Source: Methylophaga sp. 41_12_T18 (GTDB lineage Bacteria; Pseudomonadota; Gammaproteobacteria; Nitrosococcales; Methylophagaceae). Taken from it: a stretch of 64,000 bases of DNA. Location of the stretch: positions 35,720 through 99,719 of the forward strand of contig MAAI01000005.1 of assembly GCA_002163115.1 (NCBI GenBank), written 5' to 3'. This document shows, in pieces, positions 26,795 to 35,568 of the stretch (position 1 is its first letter; every line of letters begins with the position of its first letter). Under the pieces are notes generated by a model. The model did not search any database and had not been told where the DNA came from. It saw nothing but the letters and a program-made list of their open reading frames with translations. The position numbers and the translations under genes were made by a program.

Positions 26795-29365
26795 CTAGAA
26801 TTTATAGCTTAATGTTGCATTTGCTGAACGACCATCACCAATATAAGCAATGCTACCGCCGCGATAAACTGCAGTGTAGTAATCTTTATCAGTTAAGTTT
26901 TGCACGTTTAAACGTACATCTAACTCATCAGATACTTTATAGCTAGCAAACATGTCATACACTGTGTAACCCGGCAATACTACGTTACCATCAGTACCGG
27001 CATCAGGTTGACCGCCCTTAATTTCACTTGCATAAGTTAAGTTACCACCAAAAGCAAACTTAGGTGTTAACTGGTAACGTAATTGTGCACTAACACTCTT
27101 CTTTGCGAAGTTCGCTTTAGGCAATCCAATATAGTCTGGGTACGAAGTCGTTGTGCCACCAGGTCCGTTACGAGTAACGGCAACGTTTCCATCAAAGTAT
27201 GAGTCAGTTGTTTTAGAATCCATGATTGCTAAACCAATTTGACCACTTAACTTAGGTGTGATGTTACCGGATAAGCCAAGTTCAATACCGTGTACACGGT
27301 TAGCACCGGTATTAAATGAACCACCTGATTGGTAAGAATCAACACCACTTTCAATAACATCGTCTTTCTTAGTCAAGAACCCAGCCGCTGTTAACAATAG
27401 GTTGTTATCAAATAAGTTCCATTTGGTACCAATTTCAAAGTTTTCAGCTTGTTCTGGTTCTGCACTATAGTTACCGGCAGAATCTTCACACAAACCACCG
27501 TAACCACATTGTGTACCTGCGTCAGCTTCACCACCATTGATATTAGATGATGTGCTCCAACCCGCGTAAACATTACCATTTTCCCATGGTGAGTAAACGA
27601 CACCAATATGACCATTCCAGAAACCATCACTATAAGAATAAGTTGTTGCTGGTACTGGCGTTGGTGATGGACCAAAACCTGCGCTTGCGGCTGTCCATAG
27701 TTCATAGTCAAAATGATCATAACGAACACCGGCAAACACTTCCCAGTCTTCATTTAAAGTAATGGTATCCATCAAGAAGATAGATTGTGTTTTTAATTCT
27801 AAAGCACTTGACTTATCATCTTTACTGACCGAACCAACCCAGCTATTGTTATCAGCATTATAAGGATCAATAGTACCAATACTTGTTGTAGTTACTGTGT
27901 AACCACCTTTATCAGTATCTTCTTTTGCTAACTCAATACCACCAATAAAGTTATGTTGTTGGCCCCAGATTTTGGTATCAAACATCACGGTTGTTTGGTT
28001 ACCAAGGTACTCATTTTCTTGCCAACCGTTAAATGATCTTAAGCTACCACGGTTCATTGCAGAAATGATGTACTCATTTTCTGTTTTACCAAGACGAGTT
28101 TTATTTTCGATACGTAAATTATCAGAAATATGAAAATTTAATGTTGTCGTGAAAATATCAGCACCGGTATCTTGGAAGTCAAGACCATCTTGACCGACAT
28201 ATTCAACGTCCTCATCAGGCTTACCATCAGTTAAATATGTACCAGGATCAGTTCTATCATCACCACGGAAGTGATAATAATCTGCTGCAATACCAAGTTT
28301 ATCTGTAGCTTGGAAGACACCAGATAATAAGATACCTTGACGTTGCTCTTCTGCTGGACCACGATCTGGAATTTCAGCATCGGTATATAAGACGTTCATA
28401 CGAACTGCCGCTTTGTCGTTAATCACTTTATTCGCATCAAGTGTGTAACGTTGATACTCATCCGTACCTAAGCCAGCAGATAATGTAGCAAAGTCATCCG
28501 CTGTAGTTGCTTTCTTAGTAACACTGTTTACCGCACCACCAGTCGAACCACGACCAGCAAATGTTGAACTTGGACCTTTGCTAATTTCAACTTGTTCTAA
28601 AGCAAATGTTTCGCGGGTGATTAAACCTGGTTCACGTAAACCATCAGTGAACACATCACTTCTAGCTTCATAACCACGAATAACATAACGGTCACCAAAT
28701 GAGTTACCACCTTCACCCGTACCTAAAGTGATACCTGGTTGTGCACTCAAAATGTCTTTTAACTCTGTTTTACCAGAGTCTAAAAGTAAATCTTTGGTTA
28801 ACACTGTTAATGTTGCAGGTGTGTCAGCGATATCACGAGTACGGCGTGAATCTGATAAACGTTGTGCTTTATACGGTGCATTAGGCTGTGCATACGGGTT
28901 AGCATCAGCAGCAACAGTTGAATCTTGAATGACTAATTCACTCATCGTTGTCACGCCATTTTCTTCAGTTAAACCAGCACTAATCGTATAACTACCGTTT
29001 GATTGTGGAGTAACTTTCAGGCCGGTGCCTTGTAACAAGCTGCTTAATGCATTTTCAACACTGTAGCTTCCTGTAATACCTTGGCTGTATTTATCTTTGC
29101 TAATGTTGCCATTAACTGAAATTAAAACACCACTTTGTTGGCCAAACTTAGACAATACATTGTCTAATGTTCCAGCTGATATTTGGTATGACTTGGTACT
29201 AGCAATAACTGAATCTTCAGCATAGCTAGGTAGTGAATATACACTAGCAGCCAAACCTAAGCCCATTGTTAGTACTAGTGATTTCATGGTGAAATTTGGA
29301 TTGCTTTTTTGTTCAGAACTAACTGAACTCTTCATCGGTCGCTTCAGAGAAGTGGTTGATGTCAT
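26795..29365 (-). CDS. TonB-dependent catecholate-type receptor (Fiu/PiuA-like) with STN domain (receptor 3)
   Basis: Outer-membrane receptor of 856 residues; AAGGAAA precedes the ATG. The signal peptide ends PSYA (about residue 49). The STN domain begins ISAGTLDNVLSKFGQQSGVL. The plug shows the Fiu/PiuA-like sequences RGYEARSDVFTDGLREPG, ETFALEQVEISKGPSSTFAG and RGSTGGAVNSVTKKA. The barrel ends ATLSYKF. Fiu and PiuA take up catecholate siderophores, and the neighbouring piuC supports the same class here. Unlike E. coli Fiu, this one has an STN domain and its own FecI/FecR pair immediately upstream. Confidence 0.93.
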   Translation of the reverse strand: MTSTTSLKRPMKSSVSSEQKSNPNFTMKSLVLTMGLGLAASVYSLPSYAEDSVIASTKSYQISAGTLDNVLSKFGQQSGVLISVNGNISKDKYSQGITGSYSVENALSSLLQGTGLKVTPQSNGSYTISAGLTEENGVTTMSELVIQDSTVAADANPYAQPNAPYKAQRLSDSRRTRDIADTPATLTVLTKDLLLDSGKTELKDILSAQPGITLGTGEGGNSFGDRYVIRGYEARSDVFTDGLREPGLITRETFALEQVEISKGPSSTFAGRGSTGGAVNSVTKKATTADDFATLSAGLGTDEYQRYTLDANKVINDKAAVRMNVLYTDAEIPDRGPAEEQRQGILLSGVFQATDKLGIAADYYHFRGDDRTDPGTYLTDGKPDEDVEYVGQDGLDFQDTGADIFTTTLNFHISDNLRIENKTRLGKTENEYIISAMNRGSLRSFNGWQENEYLGNQTTVMFDTKIWGQQHNFIGGIELAKEDTDKGGYTVTTTSIGTIDPYNADNNSWVGSVSKDDKSSALELKTQSIFLMDTITLNEDWEVFAGVRYDHFDYELWTAASAGFGPSPTPVPATTYSYSDGFWNGHIGVVYSPWENGNVYAGWSTSSNINGGEADAGTQCGYGGLCEDSAGNYSAEPEQAENFEIGTKWNLFDNNLLLTAAGFLTKKDDVIESGVDSYQSGGSFNTGANRVHGIELGLSGNITPKLSGQIGLAIMDSKTTDSYFDGNVAVTRNGPGGTTTSYPDYIGLPKANFAKKSVSAQLRYQLTPKFAFGGNLTYASEIKGGQPDAGTDGNVVLPGYTVYDMFASYKVSDELDVRLNVQNLTDKDYYTAVYRGGSIAYIGDGRSANATLSYKF

Positions 29366-29492
29366 AATTGTTTCCTTAAGAGGTTTTTAAATGATTGGCT
29401 TCAATTACATTGAATGCATTTAGCTGTCACTTAATAAGCCCCGTGAAACAATAAAACCTGCCAACTTTTTTCAAAAAATAATAATTTTTTAC

Positions 29493-30527
29493 TTAAACCG
29501 CCGTTAACTTTACGTAATAGCGACTCATTCGGTGCTGTTTTATCGCTAAGGTCTGGCAGACGTTTTCGAGTATTAACTCAGTATTGTTAATTGGAAAACT
29601 ACCCGATAATGTTAAGTTCTTAATCTCATCGGCACAACTAAGATGGCCAACTCGGTAGCGTGCTAACTGATGAATAAAGTCACCTAAGGTATGCTGCTCG
29701 GCTATTAATACACCATAGCGCCAACTGACTGCACTTTGATCAATAGCTAGAGTGACAAAACGATCATTGTTAATCTCCAGCCGGTTCCCAGCTCGAACTT
29801 GTTTTGTCTCACCATTGATAAAGCAATTAACAGCACCAGAAATGACCTGCAACTGACAAAAATCATTGTCTTTATATAGGGTGACATCACTATTTTCTGC
29901 AGCAACAAAAACATTATTATTGGCTTGTAAAGCTACAGTTTTATTAGCTGCTGTTGTCAGCGCCATTTCACCATAATGCAAATAGAGTTGGGCTTGAGCA
30001 GCTAAATCTACATCTACAGCGGTTTCGGTATTAAGAATCAACTTGCTACCATCAGCTAGTTGGTGATGGCTTTGTTCGCCCACTGAAGTACGCAAATCTG
30101 CATTCACAAAATCATAAGCATAGTGACTAGCTTTGTATAAGCCCATGCTATCTAAGGTCGCGGCATCTAAAATACCTAAGCCAGCTAGAGAGAAAATCAC
30201 CTTTAAACTACGTCGCTTACTTGCTATGTGGGCATCACTTTTTTGAATGCTATGCATAGCCACTCTAGCCGACACATCATTTTTCGCCGTTATCTGTAAG
30301 TTAGTTGCTGAAAATTGCTGATTAACATGAGCCAAGCGCTGCCATGCTATTTGATGTTGTGGACTGCTAGCCAACCATTCTTCAAGCTGAGCTTGAACAA
30401 GTGGGTCCCCCCCCATCGTTTCTTCAGTTCTCATCAACCACTGTATCGCTTCGCTGAGTTGTTTATCAGTAGGTTCAGTATGTCGATGTTCGTCAGGTGT
30501 TACTTCACTAACAATTCGTCTAGCCAT
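29493..30527 (-). CDS. FecR-family regulator (3)
   Basis: Transducer of 344 residues overlapping its sigma gene by eight bases. The N-terminal anti-sigma motif is AIQWLMRTEETMGG and LEEWLASSPQHQIAWQRLAHV. The hydrophobic segment around VIFSLAGLGILDAATL is short. The FecR core has HHQLADGSKLILNTETAV, and the C-terminal STN-like domain carries LGDFIHQLARYRVGHL. The coding strand has a run of eight G (30407-30414) at codons 38-41, a slippage-prone tract early in the gene. Confidence 0.9.
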   Translation of the reverse strand: MARRIVSEVTPDEHRHTEPTDKQLSEAIQWLMRTEETMGGDPLVQAQLEEWLASSPQHQIAWQRLAHVNQQFSATNLQITAKNDVSARVAMHSIQKSDAHIASKRRSLKVIFSLAGLGILDAATLDSMGLYKASHYAYDFVNADLRTSVGEQSHHQLADGSKLILNTETAVDVDLAAQAQLYLHYGEMALTTAANKTVALQANNNVFVAAENSDVTLYKDNDFCQLQVISGAVNCFINGETKQVRAGNRLEINNDRFVTLAIDQSAVSWRYGVLIAEQHTLGDFIHQLARYRVGHLSCADEIKNLTLSGSFPINNTELILENVCQTLAIKQHRMSRYYVKLTAV

Positions 30528-31038
30528 ATAACGCTCGATAACAATTCTTCATGGCTGCACCCATCGCTTTTTGAACCATATTTACGGTGATATCCATTTT
30601 TTTAGCGATTTGTGGGTAGGTCATATTATCCAAACGGGCATATAAAAAAACGTGTTTACTACGACTAGATAAACCATCCAATGCTAAAGCTAACTGTTCT
30701 AGCTTTTCTATCACGATCTGAGTGTCTTCTTCAGAGGGTTGTAACGCTATCTCTTGTGTCTCTATTAATTCAAGGTAAGCCTGTTCTAATGCTTGTCTAC
30801 GCCAATGGTTAACAACCAAACCGTGGGCGATAGTGCTTAGGTAAGCACGAGGGGTTTCGATTATAGGCGCTGTTTTTTTGGTCAAAATACGGACAAAGGT
30901 ATCTTGCGCCATATCCGCGGCTCGTTCTGCACAGCCTAAGTGTTGCTGTAACCAGTGTTTTAACCAGCTGCTGTGTTCAATATAAATGGCCTCTAAATTT
31001 GGCCCCGACACAGAATCAGGAGTTGTATATTTCGCCAT
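30520..31038 (-). CDS. ECF sigma factor, FecI type (3)
   Basis: Sigma factor of 172 residues. Region 2: MAQDTFVRIL and TPRAYLSTIAHGLVVNHWRR. Region 4: MTYPQIAKKMDITVNMVQKAM. It begins 87 bases after tonB on the same strand, with no Fur box of its own in the gap, so it is probably expressed from the Fur-controlled exbB promoter. It should then drive receptor 3. Confidence 0.9.
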   Translation of the reverse strand: MAKYTTPDSVSGPNLEAIYIEHSSWLKHWLQQHLGCAERAADMAQDTFVRILTKKTAPIIETPRAYLSTIAHGLVVNHWRRQALEQAYLELIETQEIALQPSEEDTQIVIEKLEQLALALDGLSSRSKHVFLYARLDNMTYPQIAKKMDITVNMVQKAMGAAMKNCYRALYG

Positions 31039-31125
31039 AATCCCTCTTCACCTTAATTATTGTTCTTGGTAGTGAGCTTGGTTGTAAGCTCTCATTAAAC
31101 CTATTTAAATGTGCTGACCACTAAG

Positions 31126-31968
31126 TTAACGAGAATCTGTCAGCTTAAAAGAAATAGGAATATTGATTGATAAGCTTTCTTTTTCCATCTCATCAGGAAA
31201 AGGTGGCAAAGGAGCTGCCTTTCTCAACATTTTTAATACCGCATCATCAAGTCGCTTATATCCTGAACTTTTACTTATTCTGGATTCTGTGACCTTGCCA
31301 TCTCGGCTAACCACAAAAAACAAGGTGACTATGCCTTCTTCATTTCTACGGCGTGAGCGGCTCGGGTAACGTTTATACCTTGTGAGCTGAGCTGCTATCT
31401 CTGCAAAGTACGACCGTTCTGCACCCGGGTTACCACCAGTACTAACTGAGTCAGATCGACCGGTAGTTAATTTCTTTTGACTTGTAGCTTGCTTGGCGTA
31501 GGTCGTAGTTGGTTTAGTCGTCTTTTTTTGTACGACTTTTTTAACAACCGGTTTTGGATCAACAGGTACTTCTTTTTTAATTTCAACTTTCTTTACTGGC
31601 TTAGCCTTTACCTGTTTTTTAACCTTAACCTCTGCAGGTTTGGCCTCTGGCTGAACATCTAATTTAGGTAACGGTTTAACTTCTTCAACTATCGGTTCAG
31701 GTGGCGTAGGTTCTTCAACTACTTCTTCAATAGGTTCAGGCTCAGGTTCTGATTCAGGGATTACTTCTTGCTCAGCTTCGATAGTGTCTTGTTCGGCAGC
31801 TTCTACCACCACGCCTAAGTCACCTAACATACCTAAATCGATTTCTATACCCGTTTCACCGTCATCTACAGCTGCCGCTTCTGGAATATAGTAAGTAGAA
31901 ATAAATGCCAAAACATGCAAACTTAATGCAAGCGCAAGCGCTATCAACCATTGACGTGAACTCATCAT
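31126..31968 (-). CDS. tonB: TonB energy-transducing protein
   Basis: Inner-membrane-anchored periplasm-spanning protein of 280 residues. An N-terminal helix (LIALALALSLHVLAFISTYYI) contains the conserved Ser-His of TonB. A long Pro/Glu then Pro/Lys-rich spacer follows, and a C-terminal TonB domain from about 195 (YKRYPSRSRRRNEEGIVTL, then SGYKRLDDAVLKMLRKAAPL). It transmits proton-motive force from ExbB/ExbD to the receptors. Last gene of the exb cluster; two-base gap to the preceding exbD. Confidence 0.95.
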   Translation of the reverse strand: MMSSRQWLIALALALSLHVLAFISTYYIPEAAAVDDGETGIEIDLGMLGDLGVVVEAAEQDTIEAEQEVIPESEPEPEPIEEVVEEPTPPEPIVEEVKPLPKLDVQPEAKPAEVKVKKQVKAKPVKKVEIKKEVPVDPKPVVKKVVQKKTTKPTTTYAKQATSQKKLTTGRSDSVSTGGNPGAERSYFAEIAAQLTRYKRYPSRSRRRNEEGIVTLFFVVSRDGKVTESRISKSSGYKRLDDAVLKMLRKAAPLPPFPDEMEKESLSINIPISFKLTDSR

Positions 31969-31970
31969 GA

Positions 31971-32396
31971 TTAAGCTTTAACTTGGCTGGTGATCAGCGA
32001 TAAAGATGAAATGCCTGCAGATTTGATTAGCTTCAATATAGTTTGTAACCGTTCAATGGCAAGATCAGCATCGGCTTTAACTAAAATTCCAGTATTTTCA
32101 TCTGCATTTTGATCTAATCGATAAGACAAAATACGCGCTGTAATCTCTTTATCTTCGATTAACGAACCATCTATGAATACCCGTCCATCTTCAGCAATCA
32201 CAACTTTTAATTGTTCGTTATTGGTCTGACTGTCACTGACAGAAATAGGAGGTGCTACTTTTACCCCGTCAGCAGCCGTGATTTGACCTGCAACCATGAA
32301 AAAGATCAACATCAGAAAAACAACATTGATCAGTGGAATCATGTTGTCATCGGTATTGTTATTACTATTTTTAGGTGAACTTGTATTTAAAATCAT
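31971..32396 (-). CDS. exbD: ExbD (second copy) biopolymer transport protein
   Basis: Proton-channel subunit of 141 residues with a single N-terminal helix, MIPLINVVFLMLIFFMVAGQI, where family members have a channel Asp. Here the corresponding position reads Asn (LINVVF) instead of the LIDVVF of the other copy. The periplasmic domain follows. It overlaps the first exbD by four bases. Loss of the Asp implies that this copy may be structural or regulatory rather than proton-conducting. Confidence 0.9.
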   Translation of the reverse strand: MILNTSSPKNSNNNTDDNMIPLINVVFLMLIFFMVAGQITAADGVKVAPPISVSDSQTNNEQLKVVIAEDGRVFIDGSLIEDKEITARILSYRLDQNADENTGILVKADADLAIERLQTILKLIKSAGISSLSLITSQVKA

Positions 32397-32788
32397 GGCA
32401 TCACTCCAGCCAACGAAACTTGTGATGCTCCTGATTGCTTCAAGTTATCTAATAAACTCACCGCTGCTTGTGTTTTAATTCCTTTTGCAACAGTAATGAT
32501 GTAAGTCGCTTTACTATCTTCTGCAATAAATGCCGTTAATAATTTTTTATTGCTGCTATTTAACTTTCGCCCTTCAAAGCTAACTAAACCATTGTTTGAC
32601 TCTAGTTTTATCACCCTTAATACCGGCGTTTGATTGTCACTTTCTGCTGGCGTTAACAAATTGATTTGTTGCCATTGCGTGAAGGTAGAGGTCAGCATAA
32701 AAAATAATAGTAAGATAAAAACAACATCAATGAGTGGGGTCAGGCTGATAGCTTTACGACGTTGTGCATGGTTTATATCAAGCAGCAT
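32393..32788 (-). CDS. exbD: ExbD (first copy) biopolymer transport protein
   Basis: Proton-channel subunit of 131 residues. The N-terminal helix SLTPLIDVVFILLLFFMLTS carries the essential channel aspartate. The periplasmic domain is short. It overlaps exbB by eleven bases and the second exbD by four, so the cluster is tightly coupled. Together with ExbB it forms the motor for TonB. Confidence 0.94.
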   Translation of the reverse strand: MLLDINHAQRRKAISLTPLIDVVFILLLFFMLTSTFTQWQQINLLTPAESDNQTPVLRVIKLESNNGLVSFEGRKLNSSNKKLLTAFIAEDSKATYIITVAKGIKTQAAVSLLDNLKQSGASQVSLAGVMP

Positions 32789-33611
32789 TATCTAACTCTT
32801 GTACAAACATAGGTGAATTCTCAGCCACTGCTTGTTGAGTAAAGATCTGCGTAACTACATCATTCATTAACGTTGCTACACGGTCCGTTTTACGTTCTAA
32901 CCAGTTATGAACAGCAACCACCGGAATAGCGACAGACAGACCCACCGCTGTGGTAAATAATGCTTGCCAGATACCACCAGATAATACCGAAGCATCAACC
33001 TGGCTACCGGCTGCTTCCATTTGTTGGAAAGCGACGATCATGCCCAGTACCGTACCTAATAAACCTAATAACGGACTCAATGTTGCAATCACTTCTAGTG
33101 GCCGTAAATAAGCGCGTAATTGATCAAGTTGCTGTGTAGCAACACGATTTAGTTCATCTTTTAATAAGGTAACTTCAGTAGTACCTTTGCTCAAACCATC
33201 CATTGCAATTAAAGCAACCTGACTAATCGGATGTTTGCTCGGCAAATGACGCATTGCCGCAATAGCATCACCATTCCGCCAAAGCTGCAGACTTTGCTCA
33301 AGTGCAGCCCGACGTTCTGGTCGTAACACAGTAAACTGCCACATCTTGAGCAAAATAATTGTCAACGCAACAACCGACATAATGCTTAATACCCAAACAA
33401 CAGGGCCACCTACCGTTAAAAACTCTTGGATTCGCTCTTGAACAGTAATGTTGGTAGCAAGAGTGGGATCAGTCACAACATCTTGTAGAGCATTGATATA
33501 TTCTGCATCAGAACTTGCCGATACATTTCCATCAGTAGCTAAGATTTGTTCACTAGGAGTAATAGCCTGATCCGTTTGACCAGCAGCAGTGGTGCTTGAT
33601 TGTTCATTCAT
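32778..33611 (-). CDS. exbB: ExbB MotA/TolQ/ExbB-type proton channel
   Basis: Inner-membrane channel protein of 277 residues. An N-terminal, acidic, Thr/Ser-rich extension of about 65 residues precedes TM1 (GGPVVWVLSIMSVVALTIIL). TM2-TM3 contain LEVIATLSPLLGLLGTVLG and GIWQALFTTAVGLSVAIPVV, the family signature. First gene of exbB-exbD-exbD-tonB; a Fur-like box lies about 32 bases upstream. Confidence 0.95.
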   Translation of the reverse strand: MNEQSSTTAAGQTDQAITPSEQILATDGNVSASSDAEYINALQDVVTDPTLATNITVQERIQEFLTVGGPVVWVLSIMSVVALTIILLKMWQFTVLRPERRAALEQSLQLWRNGDAIAAMRHLPSKHPISQVALIAMDGLSKGTTEVTLLKDELNRVATQQLDQLRAYLRPLEVIATLSPLLGLLGTVLGMIVAFQQMEAAGSQVDASVLSGGIWQALFTTAVGLSVAIPVVAVHNWLERKTDRVATLMNDVVTQIFTQQAVAENSPMFVQELDNAA

Positions 33612-33642
33612 AGGAATTAAGCTTCGTAAGTATAAGTTAAAG

Positions 33643-33661
33643 GCAAATGATAGTGATTTGC
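33643..33661. promoter_or_regulatory. Fur-like box upstream of exbB
   Basis: GCAAATGATAGTGATTTGC has 6-bp inverted ends (GCAAAT/ATTTGC) and matches 13 of 19 Fur-consensus positions. It sits 32 bases upstream of exbB and would place exbB-exbD-exbD-tonB, and perhaps fecI 3 onward, under iron control. Confidence 0.62.
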
Positions 33662-33758
33662 ATTAACTTTCGCAAAACATTTACACTTAAAAGCTTACCT
33701 ATCCACCATCACTACCACCCGTAAAGCCATGTTTACTAAGCTATTTAATACTTTATTA

Positions 33759-33780
33759 CCACCTTGTAGCTATCAGGTGG
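33759..33780 (-). terminator. Hairpin downstream of modC (weak terminator candidate)
   Basis: CCACCT (33759-33764) pairs with AGGTGG (33775-33780) across a 10-base loop, 33 bases after the modC stop on the minus strand. There is no clear T-run, so termination here is doubtful. The rest of the 200-base gap holds only the exbB Fur-like box. Confidence 0.35.
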
Positions 33781-33812
33781 AATTGGGATGTTCATCACAT
33801 TCTGCGATGAAT

Positions 33813-34889
33813 TTAGTGCCTCATCAAATGAATAGCAGATGTTAGCAGTGACATGGTTATACTCTGGCCTTTTTCCAGCTTATTCCTTTCAGCAACATGC
33901 TCCGAAACATCCATTTGCACGATCAAGTTATTAGCTTGAGGGATGGCAGCTAGCACCGTAGTGATGCCACGCAAAGTTAAAATATCGATAATGGTGCCGG
34001 AAATTGGGTTTTCATACTCACCTCTAGAAGGCCTAACACGTTGATGCAAGAGCACCTTTGCTGGAGAAATAGTCCAATTAATAGCTTGCTCACCATAACT
34101 AGTCGCTAGCTCACCCAGATCTAATACTGTATCAAACCAATGTAGCTGATGACCTGTTGGTGTTGTTACTATTTGGCCTTGGAATAAATTTCTCACATCA
34201 ACTTGCTTAGCTACAGCAATATTATCTGGCTGGAATAAGATCTGTTGTGGTGTGCCTTGTTGCAAGCTTTTACCGTGATGAACCACGACCATCGTGTCAG
34301 CTAACATCGCCGCTTCATCTAAATCATGCGTGACTATAATAATCGGCATTCTTAACTGCTGACGAAGGCTAATTAATTCAAGATATAACTTACGTCTAGT
34401 GACTTTATCAACAGCAGAAAAAGGTTCGTCTAATAATAAAACATCCGGTTGTCTAGCTAAAGCACGCGCGATTGCGACGCGTTGCTGCTGGCCACCAGAT
34501 AATTGTTCCGGATAACGGTTTTCAAGCCCGGTTAAATGAACAAGAGCTAATAAATCAGCTACTTTTTCTGGCATATCTTGTTGTTTAGCTAATACTAGCT
34601 TTATGTTTTCTGCAACCGTCAGGTGAGGAAACAAGGCGTAGTTTTGGAACACCATGCCGATACGTCGCTGTTGAGGCGTCAAATCTACTTTAGTTGCCCG
34701 ATCAAACCAGACGTCATCGTCACACAGTATTGTTCCCTGCCCAGCCGAATGCAAGCCTGCAATACAGCGTAACACGGTAGATTTACCCGCACCTGATGGG
34801 CCAACTAAAGCTAGAATCTCACCATTTTTGCACTCTAGTTCAACATCAAGTGCTATCGGCTGACTTTGTTGTAGTTTTACTTTCAACAT
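33813..34889 (-). CDS. modC: Molybdate ABC transporter ATP-binding protein
   Basis: ATPase of 358 residues. Walker A GPSGAGKST, signature LSGGQQQRVAIARAL, Walker B VLLLDEPFSAVD, and switch His in IVTHDLDEA. The C-terminal extension includes a TOBE (molybdate-binding) domain from about residue 290 (ENPISGTIIDILTLRGITTV), which identifies ModC. It follows modB by five bases. Confidence 0.9.
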   Translation of the reverse strand: MLKVKLQQSQPIALDVELECKNGEILALVGPSGAGKSTVLRCIAGLHSAGQGTILCDDDVWFDRATKVDLTPQQRRIGMVFQNYALFPHLTVAENIKLVLAKQQDMPEKVADLLALVHLTGLENRYPEQLSGGQQQRVAIARALARQPDVLLLDEPFSAVDKVTRRKLYLELISLRQQLRMPIIIVTHDLDEAAMLADTMVVVHHGKSLQQGTPQQILFQPDNIAVAKQVDVRNLFQGQIVTTPTGHQLHWFDTVLDLGELATSYGEQAINWTISPAKVLLHQRVRPSRGEYENPISGTIIDILTLRGITTVLAAIPQANNLIVQMDVSEHVAERNKLEKGQSITMSLLTSAIHLMRH

Positions 34890-34894
34890 TGTAA

Positions 34895-35566
34895 TTACAA
34901 TCGTACTAAACGGCTGCGAGAACGGTTAAACATAAACACCGCCATGATAGAGACCAGTGCGATAACTAATAAGATCAGTGACATTGACTGTGCTTGGGCA
35001 GTATCAAAGGCTAAAACACTGTCATAAATCGCGATAGATAAGGTACGAGTCTCACCCGCGATATTGCCACCAATCATCAATACCACACCAAACTCACCTA
35101 AGGTATGAGCAAAACTTAATACCAGTGCACTCATCACTCCTGGCAGGGCCAATGGCAGCTCTACTTTAAAAAAAGTTTTCCATTTTGATAGGCCGCTACA
35201 CCATGCTGCCTCTCGTATTTCTGGGGCGATAGTTTCTAAAGATCGTAATATAGGTTGCACAGCAAAGGGCAGACTATAAATCAGTGAGGCAAACCATAAG
35301 CCTACAAATGAAAAAGTAAGACTCTGGCCGGTAACAGATTTAAACAAACCACCAAATAAGCTACTTGAATCTAAACCGACCAATAAAAAATAACCTAATA
35401 CTGTCGGCGGTAGAACCAAAGGCAAGGTGATAAGGGCTTCTAAAAATTCACGGCCTATAAATTTAGTGTGAACTAGAAAGTAAGCTAGTGCTAAACCAAC
35501 CGGTAACAGGCTAAGACTCGTCAGCAATGCGAGCTTGATAGACACTTCAAAGGCTTGCCAATCCAT
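34895..35566 (-). CDS. modB: Molybdate ABC transporter permease
   Basis: Inner-membrane permease of 223 residues with five to six helices. The EAA loop is EAAWCSGLSKWKTFFKVELP, and the typical ModB sequence FAHTLGEFGVVLMIGGNI is near residue 155. Two-base gap to modA and five to modC, so the three are one operon. Nearby terminators separate it from pnp. Confidence 0.92.
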   Translation of the reverse strand: MDWQAFEVSIKLALLTSLSLLPVGLALAYFLVHTKFIGREFLEALITLPLVLPPTVLGYFLLVGLDSSSLFGGLFKSVTGQSLTFSFVGLWFASLIYSLPFAVQPILRSLETIAPEIREAAWCSGLSKWKTFFKVELPLALPGVMSALVLSFAHTLGEFGVVLMIGGNIAGETRTLSIAIYDSVLAFDTAQAQSMSLILLVIALVSIMAVFMFNRSRSRLVRL

Positions 35567-35568
35567 AA

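Noticed and set aside
31074-31091. 6-bp hairpin GAGCTT/AAGCTC between tonB and fecI 3
   Set aside because: No T-run follows on either strand, so I do not call a terminator; fecI 3 is assumed to be reached by readthrough.
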